Shown here: one piece after another, positions 24,658-35,772 of the stretch
How the letters are laid out: every line of letters starts with the position of its first letter
Position numbering within the stretch: position 1 is the first letter of the stretch
Program-made: the position numbers and the translations under genes
Notes under the pieces: generated by a model
What the model was told of the DNA's origin: nothing
Database searches by the model: none
What the model saw: the letters and a program-made list of their open reading frames with translations, nothing else
Origin: Micromonospora craniellae
GTDB lineage: Bacteria > Actinomycetota > Actinomycetes > Mycobacteriales > Micromonosporaceae
Assembly (NCBI RefSeq): GCF_014764405.1
Contig: NZ_CP061725.1
Coordinates: 434,001-498,000, forward strand
Direction of reading: 5' to 3'
Length of the DNA stretch: 64,000 nt

Positions 24658-24661
<4 letters not shown>
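23621..24661 (-). CDS. pyrD: Dihydroorotate dehydrogenase (quinone), class 2
   Basis: This FMN enzyme oxidises dihydroorotate to orotate and passes electrons to membrane quinone. The 346 residues include 'FPNPVGLAAGMDKDGVAL', 'NRMGFNNAGAEALAARL' and the catalytic Ser loop 'VNVSSPNTPGLRALQ'. They also include 'VGVGGIVDPDDAARMFDAGA', with the FMN phosphate site. Serine rather than cysteine as base places it in class 2. The GTG start overlaps the carB stop (GTGA). The 217-bp gap below it to bioA holds no gene. Confidence 0.95.
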
Positions 24662-28021
<3,360 letters not shown>

Positions 28022-28029
<8 letters not shown>

Positions 28030-29185
28030 TCGTACGCCCCTCGCTGTGGGTCCGGCCCTCGATCAACTCGGCGAACCGGTCGAAGAGGTAGTCCGCGTCG
28101 TGCGGACCGGCTGCCGCCTCCGGGTGGTACTGGACGGTGAAGGCGGGCACGTCCTTGGCCCGCAGCCCCTCGACCACGTTGTCGTTGAGGCAGAGGTGGC
28201 TCACCTGCACGCCGCCGAACTCGGTCTCGATCACCTGGTCCGGCACCACCGCACCCGGCGTCACGCCGGGCACCTCCACCGCGAAGCCGTGGTTGTGGCT
28301 GGTCACCTCCACCTTGCCGGTGACCCGGTCGAGGACCGGCTGGTTGATGCCCCGGTGGCCGTAGCCGAGCTTGTAGGTGCCGAAGCCGAGCGCCCGGCCG
28401 AGGATCTGGCTGCCGAAGCAGATGCCGAACAGCGGAATCCGCCGCCCGAGCACCTCACGGGCCAGCCCGACCGGCCCGTCGGCGGTCGCCGGGTCACCCG
28501 GACCCGGCGAGAAGAAGACCGCGTCCGCCCCGGTGGCCAGCAGGTCCTCGATGGTCGAGTGCGCCGGCATGACGTGCGTGGTCACCCCTCGGGCGGCCAG
28601 CCGGCGCGGCACGTTGCGCTTGATCCCCAGGTCGAGCGCGGCCACCGTGAACCGGTGCGCGCCCTCGGCCTGCACCACGTACGGCGCCGCCGTGGTCACC
28701 TCGGCGGAGAGGTCCGCGCCGAGCATCTGCGGCGCCTCGCGTACCCGGGCCAGCAGCGCCCGCGGGTCGTCGTCGACGCTGGAGATGCCGACCCGCATGG
28801 CGCCGCGCTCGCGCAGGTGCCGGGTCAGCGCCCGGGTGTCCACCCCGCTGATGCCGACGATCCCCTCGGTGGCCAGCCGGTCCTCCAGGCCACCGGTGGC
28901 CCGCCAGTTCGAGCTGGCCCGGGCCGGGTCACGGACCACGTACCCGGCCACCCAGATGCGTCGCGACTCGTCGTCTTCGCCGTTGACGCCGGTGTTGCCG
29001 ATGTGCGGGGCGGTCTGCACGACGACCTGGCGGTGGTACGACGGGTCGGTCAGCGTCTCCTGGTACCCGGTCATCCCGGTGTTGAAGACCGCCTCGCCGA
29101 AGGTCTCCCCGGCGCTGCCGTACGCCTCGCCGTGGAACGTGCGCCCGTCCTCCAGGACGAGAATCGCGGGACGCCTACGACTCAT
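28022..29185 (-). CDS. carA: Carbamoyl-phosphate synthase, small (glutaminase) subunit
   Basis: This subunit hydrolyses glutamine and channels ammonia to CarB. The 387 residues open 'AILVLEDGRTFHGEAYGS' and carry the class I amidotransferase triad: the Cys in 'LFGICFGSQILGRAL', and the His and Glu in 'TVQYHPEAAAGPHD'. The ATG at 29183-29185 follows 'GGAGACGGGGC'. It is overlapped by the stop of a 20-codon reading frame created by a 59-bp duplication upstream (29182-29299), so translation may be coupled to it. Confidence 0.97.
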
Positions 29186-29244
29186 GCCCCGTCTCCGATC
29201 CGGACTGCGGTACTCCGCTCCGCTGCGTTCCTCGCTCGGATCAT
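29182..29244 (-). CDS. Possible 20-residue leader peptide coupled to carA
   Basis: The extra ATG produced by the 59-bp duplication opens a 20-codon frame whose TGA overlaps the carA ATG as ATGA. It has the same GGAGACGGGGC ribosome binding region as carA, one repeat unit upstream. The predicted peptide is MIRARNAAERSTAVRIGDGA, with four Arg in 20. It may be a chance product of the repeat. It could also couple carA translation to ribosome passage over Arg codons, which would make sense for an enzyme shared with arginine synthesis. Translation is unproven. Confidence 0.35.
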   Translation of the reverse strand: MIRARNAAERSTAVRIGDGA

Positions 29245-29299
29245 GCCCCGTCTCCGATCCGGACTGCGGTACTCCGCTCCGCTGCGTTCCTCGCTCGGA
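29182..29299. repeat. Perfect 59-bp tandem duplication between pyrC and carA
   Basis: Two identical 59-bp units occupy 29182-29240 and 29241-29299, filling the whole gap between the pyrC stop and the carA start. On the minus strand each unit starts TGATCCGAGCGAGGAACG and ends GGAGACGGGGCA. The unit contains the carA ribosome binding region and start codon context, so the duplication made a second, upstream ATG. A related sequence lies between pyrR and pyrB. The GAGCGAGGA-CGCAGCGGAGC core looks like a dispersed intergenic element. Confidence 0.93.
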
Positions 29300-30577
29300 T
29301 CACTTGACTGCCTTTCCGTCCAGGACCGTCGCCTCGCCACGCAGGAAGGTCGCCACGATGCGACCCGGCAGCGTCATCCGGGCGTACGGGGTGTTGCGGC
29401 TGCGACTGGCCATCTCGGCCGGCTCGATCACCCGGCGCACCGCCGGGTCGACCAGCACCAGGTTGGCCGGAGCGCCCGGCGCCGGGTCGTGCCCGTGCTC
29501 GGTCAGCCCGGCGATCCGCGCCGGAGCACGGGACATCCGCTCGGCGATCAGGTCCCACTCGGGGCCGAGCACGTCGAGCGCGATCGAGAGCGCCGTCTCC
29601 AGCCCGAGCATCCCGGGCCGGGCGTACACCCACTCGCACTCCTTGTCCTCCACCGTGTGCGGGGCGTGGTCGGTGGCCACGATGTCGATCACACCGTCGA
29701 CCAGCGCGGCCCGCAGGGCGGCGATGTCGGTGGCGGTCCGCAGCGGCGGGTTCACCTTGAAGACCGGGTCGTACGTCTCGGCCCGAACATCGGTGAGCAG
29801 CAGGTGGTGCGGGGTCACCTCGGCGGTGACCCGTACCCCTCGGGCCTTGGCCTGGCGCAGCACCTCGACGCTGCCGGCGGTGGAGACGTGGCAGACGTGC
29901 AGCCGGCTGCCCACGTGCTCGGCCAGCAGCACGTCCCGGGCGATGATGGCCTCCTCGGCCACCGCCGGCCAGCCGGTCAGGCCCAGCCGGGTGGAGACCT
30001 CGCCCTCGTGCATCTGCGCGCCCTCGGTGAGCCGGGGCTCCTCGGCGTGCTGGGCGATGATCCCGTCGAACGCCTTGACGTACTCCAGGGCGCGGCGCAT
30101 CAGCCGGGGGTCGGCGACGCAGTGCCCGTCGTCGGAGAAGATCCGCACCCGGGCGGCGGAGTCGGCCATCGCGCCCAGCTCGGCCAGCCGCTCACCGGCC
30201 AGCCCGACGGTGACCGCGCCGATCGGCTGCACGTCGACCAGCCCGGCCTCCCGGCCGAGTCGCCACACCTGCTCGACCACCCCGGCGGTGTCGGCCACCG
30301 GCGAGGTGTTCGCCATCGCGCAGACCGCCGTGTACCCGCCCAGCGCCGCCGACCGCGACCCGGTCTCGACGGTCTCGGCGTCCTCCCGGCCGGGCTCGCG
30401 CAGGTGGGTGTGCAGGTCGACCAGGCCGGGCAGGGCGACCAGCCCGTCGGCTTCGACCACGAGCGCGTCCGGCGCGGAGAGCCCCGCGCCGGCCTCGGCG
30501 ACCACGCCGTCGCGGATCAGCAGGTCGGTCGGTGCGGCACCGAGCACGCTGACGTTCCTGAACAGGTACGAGTTCAC
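29300..30577 (-). CDS. pyrC: Dihydroorotase
   Basis: This zinc amidohydrolase cyclises carbamoyl-aspartate to dihydroorotate. The 425-residue class I enzyme shows 'LVDLHTHLREPGREDAETVE' (HxH metal site), 'HAEEPRLTEG', 'HVCHVSTAGSVE' and 'VATDHAPHTVEDKE' (catalytic Asp). The start overlaps the pyrB stop by 4 bp. The stop lies directly against the 59-bp duplication. Confidence 0.97.
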   Translation of the reverse strand: MNSYLFRNVSVLGAAPTDLLIRDGVVAEAGAGLSAPDALVVEADGLVALPGLVDLHTHLREPGREDAETVETGSRSAALGGYTAVCAMANTSPVADTAGVVEQVWRLGREAGLVDVQPIGAVTVGLAGERLAELGAMADSAARVRIFSDDGHCVADPRLMRRALEYVKAFDGIIAQHAEEPRLTEGAQMHEGEVSTRLGLTGWPAVAEEAIIARDVLLAEHVGSRLHVCHVSTAGSVEVLRQAKARGVRVTAEVTPHHLLLTDVRAETYDPVFKVNPPLRTATDIAALRAALVDGVIDIVATDHAPHTVEDKECEWVYARPGMLGLETALSIALDVLGPEWDLIAERMSRAPARIAGLTEHGHDPAPGAPANLVLVDPAVRRVIEPAEMASRSRNTPYARMTLPGRIVATFLRGEATVLDGKAVK

Positions 30578-31500
30578 CGGTTGTTCCCCCCGAGCAGCAG
30601 GTAGAGGACGGCCATCCGGACGGAGACCCCGTTGGCGACCTGTTCGACGATGGTGGAGCGGGGCGAGTCGGCGACCTCCGGCGTGATCTCCATGCCCCGG
30701 TTCATCGGACCGGGGTGCATGACGATCGCGTGCTCCGGAAGCCGGCGCATCCGCGGGCCGTCCAGGCCGTAGCGGCGCGCGTACTCGCGGGCGGACGGGA
30801 AGTAGGAGTCGCCCATCCGCTCCCGCTGCACCCGCAGCATCATCACCACGTCCGACGACGGCAGCACCGCGTCCAGGTCGTAGCAGACGCCGGTGCCGGG
30901 AGCGAGGGCGGCGGCGATGTCGCGCGGGATGAGCGTCGGTGGCCCCACCAGGGTCACCTTCGCGCCGAGGGTGGACAGCAGCAGCACGTTCGACCGGGCC
31001 ACCCGGGAGTGCAGCACGTCGCCCACCACCGCGACCGACAGGCCGGCCAGCCGGCCCAGCCGGGAGCGCATCGTGTACGCGTCGAGCAGCGCCTGGGTGG
31101 GGTGCTCGTGGGTGCCGTCACCGGCGTTGACCACCGAGCCGTCGACCCAGTCGGCGAGCCGGTGCGGGGCACCGGAGGCGGGGTGACGGACCACCACCGC
31201 GTCGGCGCCCATCGCCTGAAGGGTCAGCGCGGTGTCCTTCAGGCTCTCGCCCTTGGCGACGCTGGATCCCTTCGCGGAAAAGTTGATCACGTCGGCGCTG
31301 AGCCGCTTCGCCGCCGCCTCGAAGGAGATCCGGGTCCGGGTGGAGTCCTCGTAGAAGAGGTTGACCACGGTCCGGCCGCGCAGCGCGGGCAGCTTCTTCA
31401 CCTCACGCCCGGCCACCGCGGCCATCTCTCCGGCGGTGTCCAGGATCTGGGTGGCGGTCTCGGCGTCCAGGTCGGCGCCGGACAGCAGGTGCCTGATCAC
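30574..31500 (-). CDS. pyrB: Aspartate carbamoyltransferase catalytic chain
   Basis: This enzyme joins carbamoyl phosphate and aspartate, the committed step of pyrimidine synthesis. The 308 residues include 'NLFYEDSTRTRISFEAAAKR' (the STRTR phosphate site), 'GDGTHEHPTQALLDAYTM', 'VVGDVLHSRVARSN' and 'MHPGPMNRGMEI'. No pyrI regulatory chain is present, as expected in actinobacteria. I chose the GTG at 31498-31500; another in-frame GTG lies four codons upstream. It is followed directly by pyrC. Confidence 0.96.
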   Translation of the reverse strand: MIRHLLSGADLDAETATQILDTAGEMAAVAGREVKKLPALRGRTVVNLFYEDSTRTRISFEAAAKRLSADVINFSAKGSSVAKGESLKDTALTLQAMGADAVVVRHPASGAPHRLADWVDGSVVNAGDGTHEHPTQALLDAYTMRSRLGRLAGLSVAVVGDVLHSRVARSNVLLLSTLGAKVTLVGPPTLIPRDIAAALAPGTGVCYDLDAVLPSSDVVMMLRVQRERMGDSYFPSAREYARRYGLDGPRMRRLPEHAIVMHPGPMNRGMEITPEVADSPRSTIVEQVANGVSVRMAVLYLLLGGNNR

Positions 31501-31518
31501 GAACAGAGCCACCTTTCG

Positions 31519-31561
31519 TTCGCTACTGCGGGGCGCCGCTGCGCTGCACTCCTCGCGCTCA
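31519..31561. repeat. Diverged copy of the pyrC-carA intergenic element
   Basis: The pyrR-pyrB gap carries ACTGCGG, CCGCTGCGCTGC and CTCCTCGCGCTC in the same order as the 59-bp unit before carA (ACTGCGG, CCGCTCCGCTGCG, TTCCTCGCTCGG). In both places the element begins at the stop codon of the upstream gene. The match is partial, so descent from one dispersed sequence is likely but not certain. Confidence 0.45.
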
Positions 31562-32143
31562 CGGGTGTACCTCCCCGTAGAGGCGGACCTCGTCGGTGCC
31601 GTCGGTCTCGGCGAGCGTGACCTTGACGCTCTCGGCGAGGGCCGTCGGGATGTTCTTGCCGACGTAGTCGGCGCGGATCGGCAACTGCCGGTGGCCCCGG
31701 TCGACCAGCACGGCGAGCTGCACGGACGACGGCCGCCCGAGATCGCCGAGCGCGTCCAGGGCGGCGCGGACCGTACGGCCGGAGAAGAGCACGTCATCGA
31801 CGAGGATCACCCGCATGCCGTCGATGCCGCCCGCGGGGAGCTGCGTCGGGCCGACCGCCCGGGTGGCGTTGCGGCGCAGGTCGTCGCGGTAGAGCGTGAT
31901 GTCCAGCACGCCGACCGGGACGGAGACGTCCTCGAAGGCGCTGATCCGCGCGGCGAGACGCCGGGCGAGCGGAGCACCGCGGGTCGGGATGCCGAGCAGC
32001 ACGGTGTCGGCGGCGCCGTGGGTCTTCTCGAGGATCTGGTGCGCGATCCGGTCGACGACCCGCTGCACGTCGGCGCTGGCCAGGATCACCTTCACCGAGG
32101 GTTGTCGCGGCGGCGACGACGGGGCAGCCGATGGGTAGGCCAC
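31559..32143 (-). CDS. pyrR: Pyrimidine operon regulator / uracil phosphoribosyltransferase
   Basis: PyrR binds the leader RNA of pyrimidine genes when UMP is abundant and has weak uracil phosphoribosyltransferase activity. The 194 residues show the phosphoribosyltransferase core: 'LLGIPTRGAPLARRLAARI', 'VGVLDITLYRDDL' and the PRPP motif 'VILVDDVLFSGRTVRAALD'. The GTG at 32141-32143 is favoured because AAGGAGGTCC lies directly upstream at ideal spacing. The gene heads pyrR-pyrB-pyrC-carA-carB-pyrD, and its ribosome binding site sits beside a PyrR-type hairpin. Confidence 0.96.
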   Translation of the reverse strand: MAYPSAAPSSPPRQPSVKVILASADVQRVVDRIAHQILEKTHGAADTVLLGIPTRGAPLARRLAARISAFEDVSVPVGVLDITLYRDDLRRNATRAVGPTQLPAGGIDGMRVILVDDVLFSGRTVRAALDALGDLGRPSSVQLAVLVDRGHRQLPIRADYVGKNIPTALAESVKVTLAETDGTDEVRLYGEVHP

Positions 32144-32147
32144 GGCG

Positions 32148-32183
32148 GACCTCCTTCCCCGCCTCACGGGACGGGTCGTTAAA
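32148..32183 (-). promoter_or_regulatory. PyrR-type RNA hairpin over the pyrR ribosome binding site
   Basis: On the minus strand the pyrR leader reads TTTAACGACCCGTCCCGTG then AGGCGGGGAAGGAGGTCC. A short stem CCCG/CGGG closes a TGAGG loop, and its 3' arm runs into the AAGGAGG ribosome binding site. PyrR-dependent translational repression through a leader hairpin overlapping the ribosome binding site is established for Mycobacterium smegmatis. The same logic is inferred here. The remaining upstream DNA (32184-32375) should hold the pyrR promoter, but I see no confident -35/-10 pair. Confidence 0.6.
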
Positions 32184-32375
32184 GGACGTCGGGTACTCCG
32201 AGCCGGTCAAGATCGGCCGGTGGAGGGGCTTCGGCCACGTTACCAGTGGTCGTCGCCGCGACCACCCTCGGGCGCGAGTGGTCCCGGCCACGCACGGCGT
32301 CACCGCGCGAGTATCGGTTCAGCGGGCAGATCGGGACAACTCACCCGGAGCGTGCAACCGGTGGAACTCACCCAC

Positions 32376-32417
32376 TTGACCGCGTGTACGAATCCCCGTA
32401 CCGTCACGCTCCGTAGC
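32376..32417 (+). promoter_or_regulatory. bldD promoter with overlapping BldD-box-like site
   Basis: A -35 element TTGACC at 32376-32381 and a -10 element TACCGT at 32399-32404 are separated by exactly 17 bp. Overlapping the -10, bases 32403-32417 (GTCACGCTCCGTAGC) partly fit the BldD operator pattern TnACnC-n3-GTnA. BldD is known to repress its own gene in Streptomyces, so autoregulation is plausible. The ribosome binding site GGGAG at 32446-32450 lies 7 bases before the ATG. Confidence 0.6.
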
Positions 32418-32457
32418 GATCGCTGGGAGAACCCCGAGCAGCACTGGGAGTGTCCGA

Positions 32458-32946
32458 ATGCCCTCTGAATACGCCAAGTCTCTGGGCGCCCGCCTGCGCT
32501 CCATCCGCCAGCAGCAGGGCCTGTCCCTGCAGGGAGTGGAGGAGAAGTCGAACGGGCGCTGGAAGGCGGTGGTGGTCGGCTCGTACGAGCGCGGCGACCG
32601 TGCCGTCACCGTGTCCCGCCTCGCCGAGCTGGCCGAGTTCTACCGCGTACCGGTCTCGGAGTTGCTGCCCGACGGCAGCGGAGTGCGGCACGAGCCCACC
32701 AGCAAGATCGTCCTGGACCTGGAGCGGCTCTACGACGAGGCCAGCGAGGAGCTCGCCTACGTGGCCCGGTACGCCCGCGCCATCCAGCAGCAGCGGGGCG
32801 ACTACAACGGTCGGGTGCTGTCGATCCGCGCCGACGACCTGCGTGCCCTCGCCATCGTCTACGACGCCTCCCCGTCCGGCCTGATCGAGCGACTGACCGA
32901 GCACGGCGTGCTGGTCGCCGACCCGCGGGCGTTCTTCGCCTCCTGA
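32458..32946 (+). CDS. bldD: Developmental regulator BldD (c-di-GMP-responsive)
   Basis: BldD represses sporulation and other developmental genes when bound to tetrameric c-di-GMP. The N-terminal XRE helix-turn-helix (about residues 8-70) reads 'LGARLRSIRQQQGLSLQGVE' then 'VVVGSYERGDRAVTV'. The C-terminal domain has the c-di-GMP signature RxD-x8-RxxD as 'RGDYNGRVLSIRADD', fully intact. The 162-residue length is typical. It is transcribed away from pyrR and ends at a strong terminator. Confidence 0.96.
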   Translation: MPSEYAKSLGARLRSIRQQQGLSLQGVEEKSNGRWKAVVVGSYERGDRAVTVSRLAELAEFYRVPVSELLPDGSGVRHEPTSKIVLDLERLYDEASEELAYVARYARAIQQQRGDYNGRVLSIRADDLRALAIVYDASPSGLIERLTEHGVLVADPRAFFAS

Positions 32947-32951
32947 CCCCT

Positions 32952-32996
32952 GACGACAAAGGGGCCCTGCCGTCCGGCGTGGGCCCCTTTGTCGTC
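32952..32996. terminator. 16-bp hairpin terminator between bldD and nusB
   Basis: A perfect 16-bp stem, GACGACAAAGGGGCCC with GGGCCCCTTTGTCGTC, surrounds a 13-nt loop. It begins 6 bases after the bldD stop and lies 23 bases from the converging nusB stop. The A3/T3 pair inside the stem gives a short T run on either strand, so it should act in both directions. Confidence 0.9.
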
Positions 32997-33019
32997 GTCC
33001 GGCCGGTCGGCCGGTGCGC

Positions 33020-33454
33020 TCAGCGGGTCGCGTACTCGGCGATCCGGCCGAGCAGCCCGTTGAGGAAGCGCGGCGAGTCGTCCGTGGACATCTGCCGGGC
33101 CAGCTCCACCGCCTCGCTGATCGCCACCGCGTCGTCGATCTCGTCGATGTACAGCAGCTCGTAGACCGCGATCCGGGCCAGGTTTCGGTCGACCGTCGGC
33201 ATCCGGTCCAGCGTCCAGCCCTCGGCGTAGCTGGCGATCAGCTCGTCGATCCGGTCGAGGTTCCCGGCCACGCCCTCGACCAGGCCGACCGCGTACCCGA
33301 GGTGCTCGGGGTGCGGCTTGTCGAGCCGTTCGACGTAGCCGGCGAGCACCTCCACCGGCGGACGATCACGCAGGTCGGCCTCGAAGAGCACGTCCAGCGC
33401 CCGCTTGCGCGCCTTGCGGCGCGCCGGCATCTGCTGTTTGGGACCCTCGGCCAT
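33020..33454 (-). CDS. nusB: Transcription antitermination factor NusB
   Basis: NusB binds boxA RNA with S10 and supports rRNA antitermination. The 144-residue all-helical protein has the family marks 'ARKRALDVLFEADLR', 'LDRMPTVDRNLARIAVYELL' and 'AVELARQMSTDDSPRFLNGL'. The start ATG shares one base with the efp stop. It ends in front of the bidirectional terminator. Confidence 0.96.
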   Translation of the reverse strand: MAEGPKQQMPARRKARKRALDVLFEADLRDRPPVEVLAGYVERLDKPHPEHLGYAVGLVEGVAGNLDRIDELIASYAEGWTLDRMPTVDRNLARIAVYELLYIDEIDDAVAISEAVELARQMSTDDSPRFLNGLLGRIAEYATR

Positions 33455-34011
33455 CAGGCGCGGCCGAGGTAACGGCCGTCGCGGGTGTCGACCTTGATCT
33501 TCTCGCCGGTGGTGATGAAGAGGGGCACCTGTACGGTCGCGCCGGTCTCCACGGTCGCCGGCTTGTTGCCGCCGGTCGAACGGTCACCCTGCAGACCGGG
33601 CTCGGTGTAGGTGACCTCCAGCACGACCGAGGTCGACAACTCGATGTACAGCGGGACGCCCTCGTGGGTGGCCACGATCGCCTCGGCCTCGGGCAGCAGG
33701 TAGTTGGCGGCCTCGCCGACCGTCCCGCCGGGCACCGTGATCTGGTCGAACGTCTCCATGTCCATGAAGACGAAGTCCTCGCCGTCGGCGTAGAGGTACT
33801 GCATGGTGCGCTTGTCGACGGTCGCGGTCTCGACCTTGGTGCCCGCGTTGAAGGTCTTGTCGACGACCTTGCCGGAGAGCACGTTCTTCAGCGTGGTACG
33901 CACGAACGCACCACCCTTACCGGGCTTGACGTGCTGGAACTCGACGACGGCCCAGAGCTCCCCGTCGAGGTTGAGTACCAGGCCGTTCTTCAGGTCGTTG
34001 GTGGTGGCCAT
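33454..34011 (-). CDS. efp: Elongation factor P
   Basis: EF-P relieves ribosome stalling at polyproline stretches. The three-domain, 185-residue protein shows 'EFQHVKPGKGGAFVRTTLKN', with the loop lysine that is the functional tip, then 'TYTEPGLQGDRSTGGNKPAT' in the OB domains. This window encodes a very proline-rich 1053-residue protein, an evident type of client. The 235-bp gap upstream to aroQ holds no gene I can support and should contain the efp promoter. Confidence 0.97.
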   Translation of the reverse strand: MATTNDLKNGLVLNLDGELWAVVEFQHVKPGKGGAFVRTTLKNVLSGKVVDKTFNAGTKVETATVDKRTMQYLYADGEDFVFMDMETFDQITVPGGTVGEAANYLLPEAEAIVATHEGVPLYIELSTSVVLEVTYTEPGLQGDRSTGGNKPATVETGATVQVPLFITTGEKIKVDTRDGRYLGRA

Positions 34012-34246
34012 TTCCTGCCTTGATCATCAGCTGGCGGACAGACCTGGGAAGTCTACTAGCCACCGCCCGACCCGCTGTCCGCCGCCGTCCCGCTCACCCC
34101 ACCACCCCCGATCCAGCGGTCGCCGGGCCGCCGACGGTACGGAACGGCCGATTCGATCGTCACGGTCAGTAGCATCGTTGCTCCGACCGACCACCAGCCA
34201 CGCTGCTCTGGCTCTGCTTCAACCGCGCAGCCTCGCCGTAGTGGCG

Positions 34247-34687
34247 TCAGCCGTCCTGGTCGCGGTGGGTGGCGAGGTGGTGCAGGGCGAGTCGGTAGCC
34301 GTCCACGCCGAGGCCGCAGATGACTCCGGTGGCCACCGCGGAGACCACCGAGTGGTGCCGGAACTCCTCCCGCGTATGGATGTTGGAGATGTGCACCTCG
34401 ACCAGCGGGGCGCGCAGCATGGCGCAGGCGTCCCGGACCGCGATCGAGTAGTGCGACCACGCGGCCGGGTTGAGCACCACGGCGGCGGCTTCGTCCGCCG
34501 CGGCGTGCAGCCAGCCGAGCATCTCGTGCTCGGCGTCGGTCTGCCGGACGGTGACGCTGATCCCCAGCTCCCGTCCGGTCGACTCACAGAGTTCGACCAG
34601 GTCGGCGTAGCTGGTCACGCCGTACACGTCGATCTGGCGGGTGCCCAGGCGACCCAGGTTGGGCCCGTTGAGCACGTACACCTTCAT
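34247..34687 (-). CDS. aroQ: 3-dehydroquinate dehydratase, type II
   Basis: The third step of the shikimate pathway. The 146-residue type II enzyme has 'VLNGPNLGRLGTRQIDVYG' with the catalytic Tyr, 'VVLNPAAWSHYSIAVRDA' and 'LVEVHISNIHTREEFRHHS' with the catalytic His. The start overlaps the aroB stop by 4 bp, and the gene ends the aroC-aroK-aroB-aroQ run. Confidence 0.96.
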   Translation of the reverse strand: MKVYVLNGPNLGRLGTRQIDVYGVTSYADLVELCESTGRELGISVTVRQTDAEHEMLGWLHAAADEAAAVVLNPAAWSHYSIAVRDACAMLRAPLVEVHISNIHTREEFRHHSVVSAVATGVICGLGVDGYRLALHHLATHRDQDG

Positions 34688-35763
34688 CGGATCGCCACCG
34701 CCTGGTACGCCTCGTGCAGCAGCTCGTCGTCGGGGCCCTCCAGGATGGCCGGGCGGGCCAGCCCGTCGAGCACCACGAAACGCAGGCGGCTGCCCCGGGC
34801 CTTCTTGTCGACCCGCATGGTGGCCAGCAGCCGGGGCCAGGCGTCGGCCGGATAGGCGGTGGGCAGGCCGAGCGCGCTCACCACGTCGCGGTGCCGGCGG
34901 GCGGTGGGTTCGTCCAGGCGACCGACCAGCCGGGCCAGTTCGGCGGCGTACACCAGGCCGACCGCGACCGCGTGGCCGTGCCGCCAGCGGTACCCCTCGA
35001 CCTTCTCGATCGCGTGGGCCAGGGTGTGCCCGTAGTTCAGCACCTCGCGTACGCCCGACTCGCGCAGGTCACCGGCGACCACGCCGGCCTTCACCCGGAT
35101 CGCGCGTTCGATGAGTTCCCGGACGACCGGGCCGGTCGGGTCGGTGGCCGCCGCCGGTTCGCGCTCGACCAGGTCGAGGATGGCCGGGTCGGCGATGAAA
35201 CCGCACTTGACCACCTCGGCCATGCCGGCGGCCAGCTCGGCCGGCGGCAGGCTGTCCAGCGTGGCCAGGTCGGAGAGCACCCCGACCGGCGGGTGGAAGG
35301 CGCCCACCAGGTTCTTGCCGGCGGTGGTGTTGATGCCGGTCTTGCCGCCGACCGCCGCGTCGACCATGCCGAGCAGCGAGGTGGCCACCGGTACCCAGCG
35401 CACCCCGCGCAGCCAGCAGGCGGCAACGAAGCCGGCCAGGTCGGTGACGGCGCCGCCGCCCAGCCCGACCACCGCGTCGGTACGGGTGAAACCCGCCTCA
35501 CCGAGCTGGTCCCAGCAGTGCGCCGCCACGTCGACGTGCTTGCCGCCCTCGGCGTCGGGCACCTCGATCGCGAGCGGCGTCACGCCGGACGCGGCCAGCC
35601 GGGCGCCGATCGCGTCGGCGGATTCCTTGAGCGGCGCGGTGTGCAGCACCGCCACCCGGGTGGCCTCGGGCAGCAGCCCCGGCAACACGTCGAGCAGGTC
35701 CCGCCCGACAAGTACGTCGTACGGCCGTTCGCCGCCGACCGGGATCCGGGTCACCTCGTCCAT
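34684..35763 (-). CDS. aroB: 3-dehydroquinate synthase
   Basis: This NAD- and zinc-dependent enzyme closes DAHP to 3-dehydroquinate. The 359 residues show 'VVGLGGGAVTDLAGFVAACW', 'VPVATSLLGMVDAAVGGKTG', 'GAFHPP' and 'LNYGHTLAHAIEKVEGY' (zinc-binding His). It lies 9 bp after aroK and overlaps aroQ. Confidence 0.96.
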   Translation of the reverse strand: MDEVTRIPVGGERPYDVLVGRDLLDVLPGLLPEATRVAVLHTAPLKESADAIGARLAASGVTPLAIEVPDAEGGKHVDVAAHCWDQLGEAGFTRTDAVVGLGGGAVTDLAGFVAACWLRGVRWVPVATSLLGMVDAAVGGKTGINTTAGKNLVGAFHPPVGVLSDLATLDSLPPAELAAGMAEVVKCGFIADPAILDLVEREPAAATDPTGPVVRELIERAIRVKAGVVAGDLRESGVREVLNYGHTLAHAIEKVEGYRWRHGHAVAVGLVYAAELARLVGRLDEPTARRHRDVVSALGLPTAYPADAWPRLLATMRVDKKARGSRLRFVVLDGLARPAILEGPDDELLHEAYQAVAIR

Positions 35764-35772
35764 CGCGGGAAC

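Noticed and set aside
34012..34246. A peptidase gene expected by some actinobacterial layouts between aroQ and efp
   Set aside because: The 235-bp gap is too short and has no supported frame; I treat it as promoter and spacer DNA.
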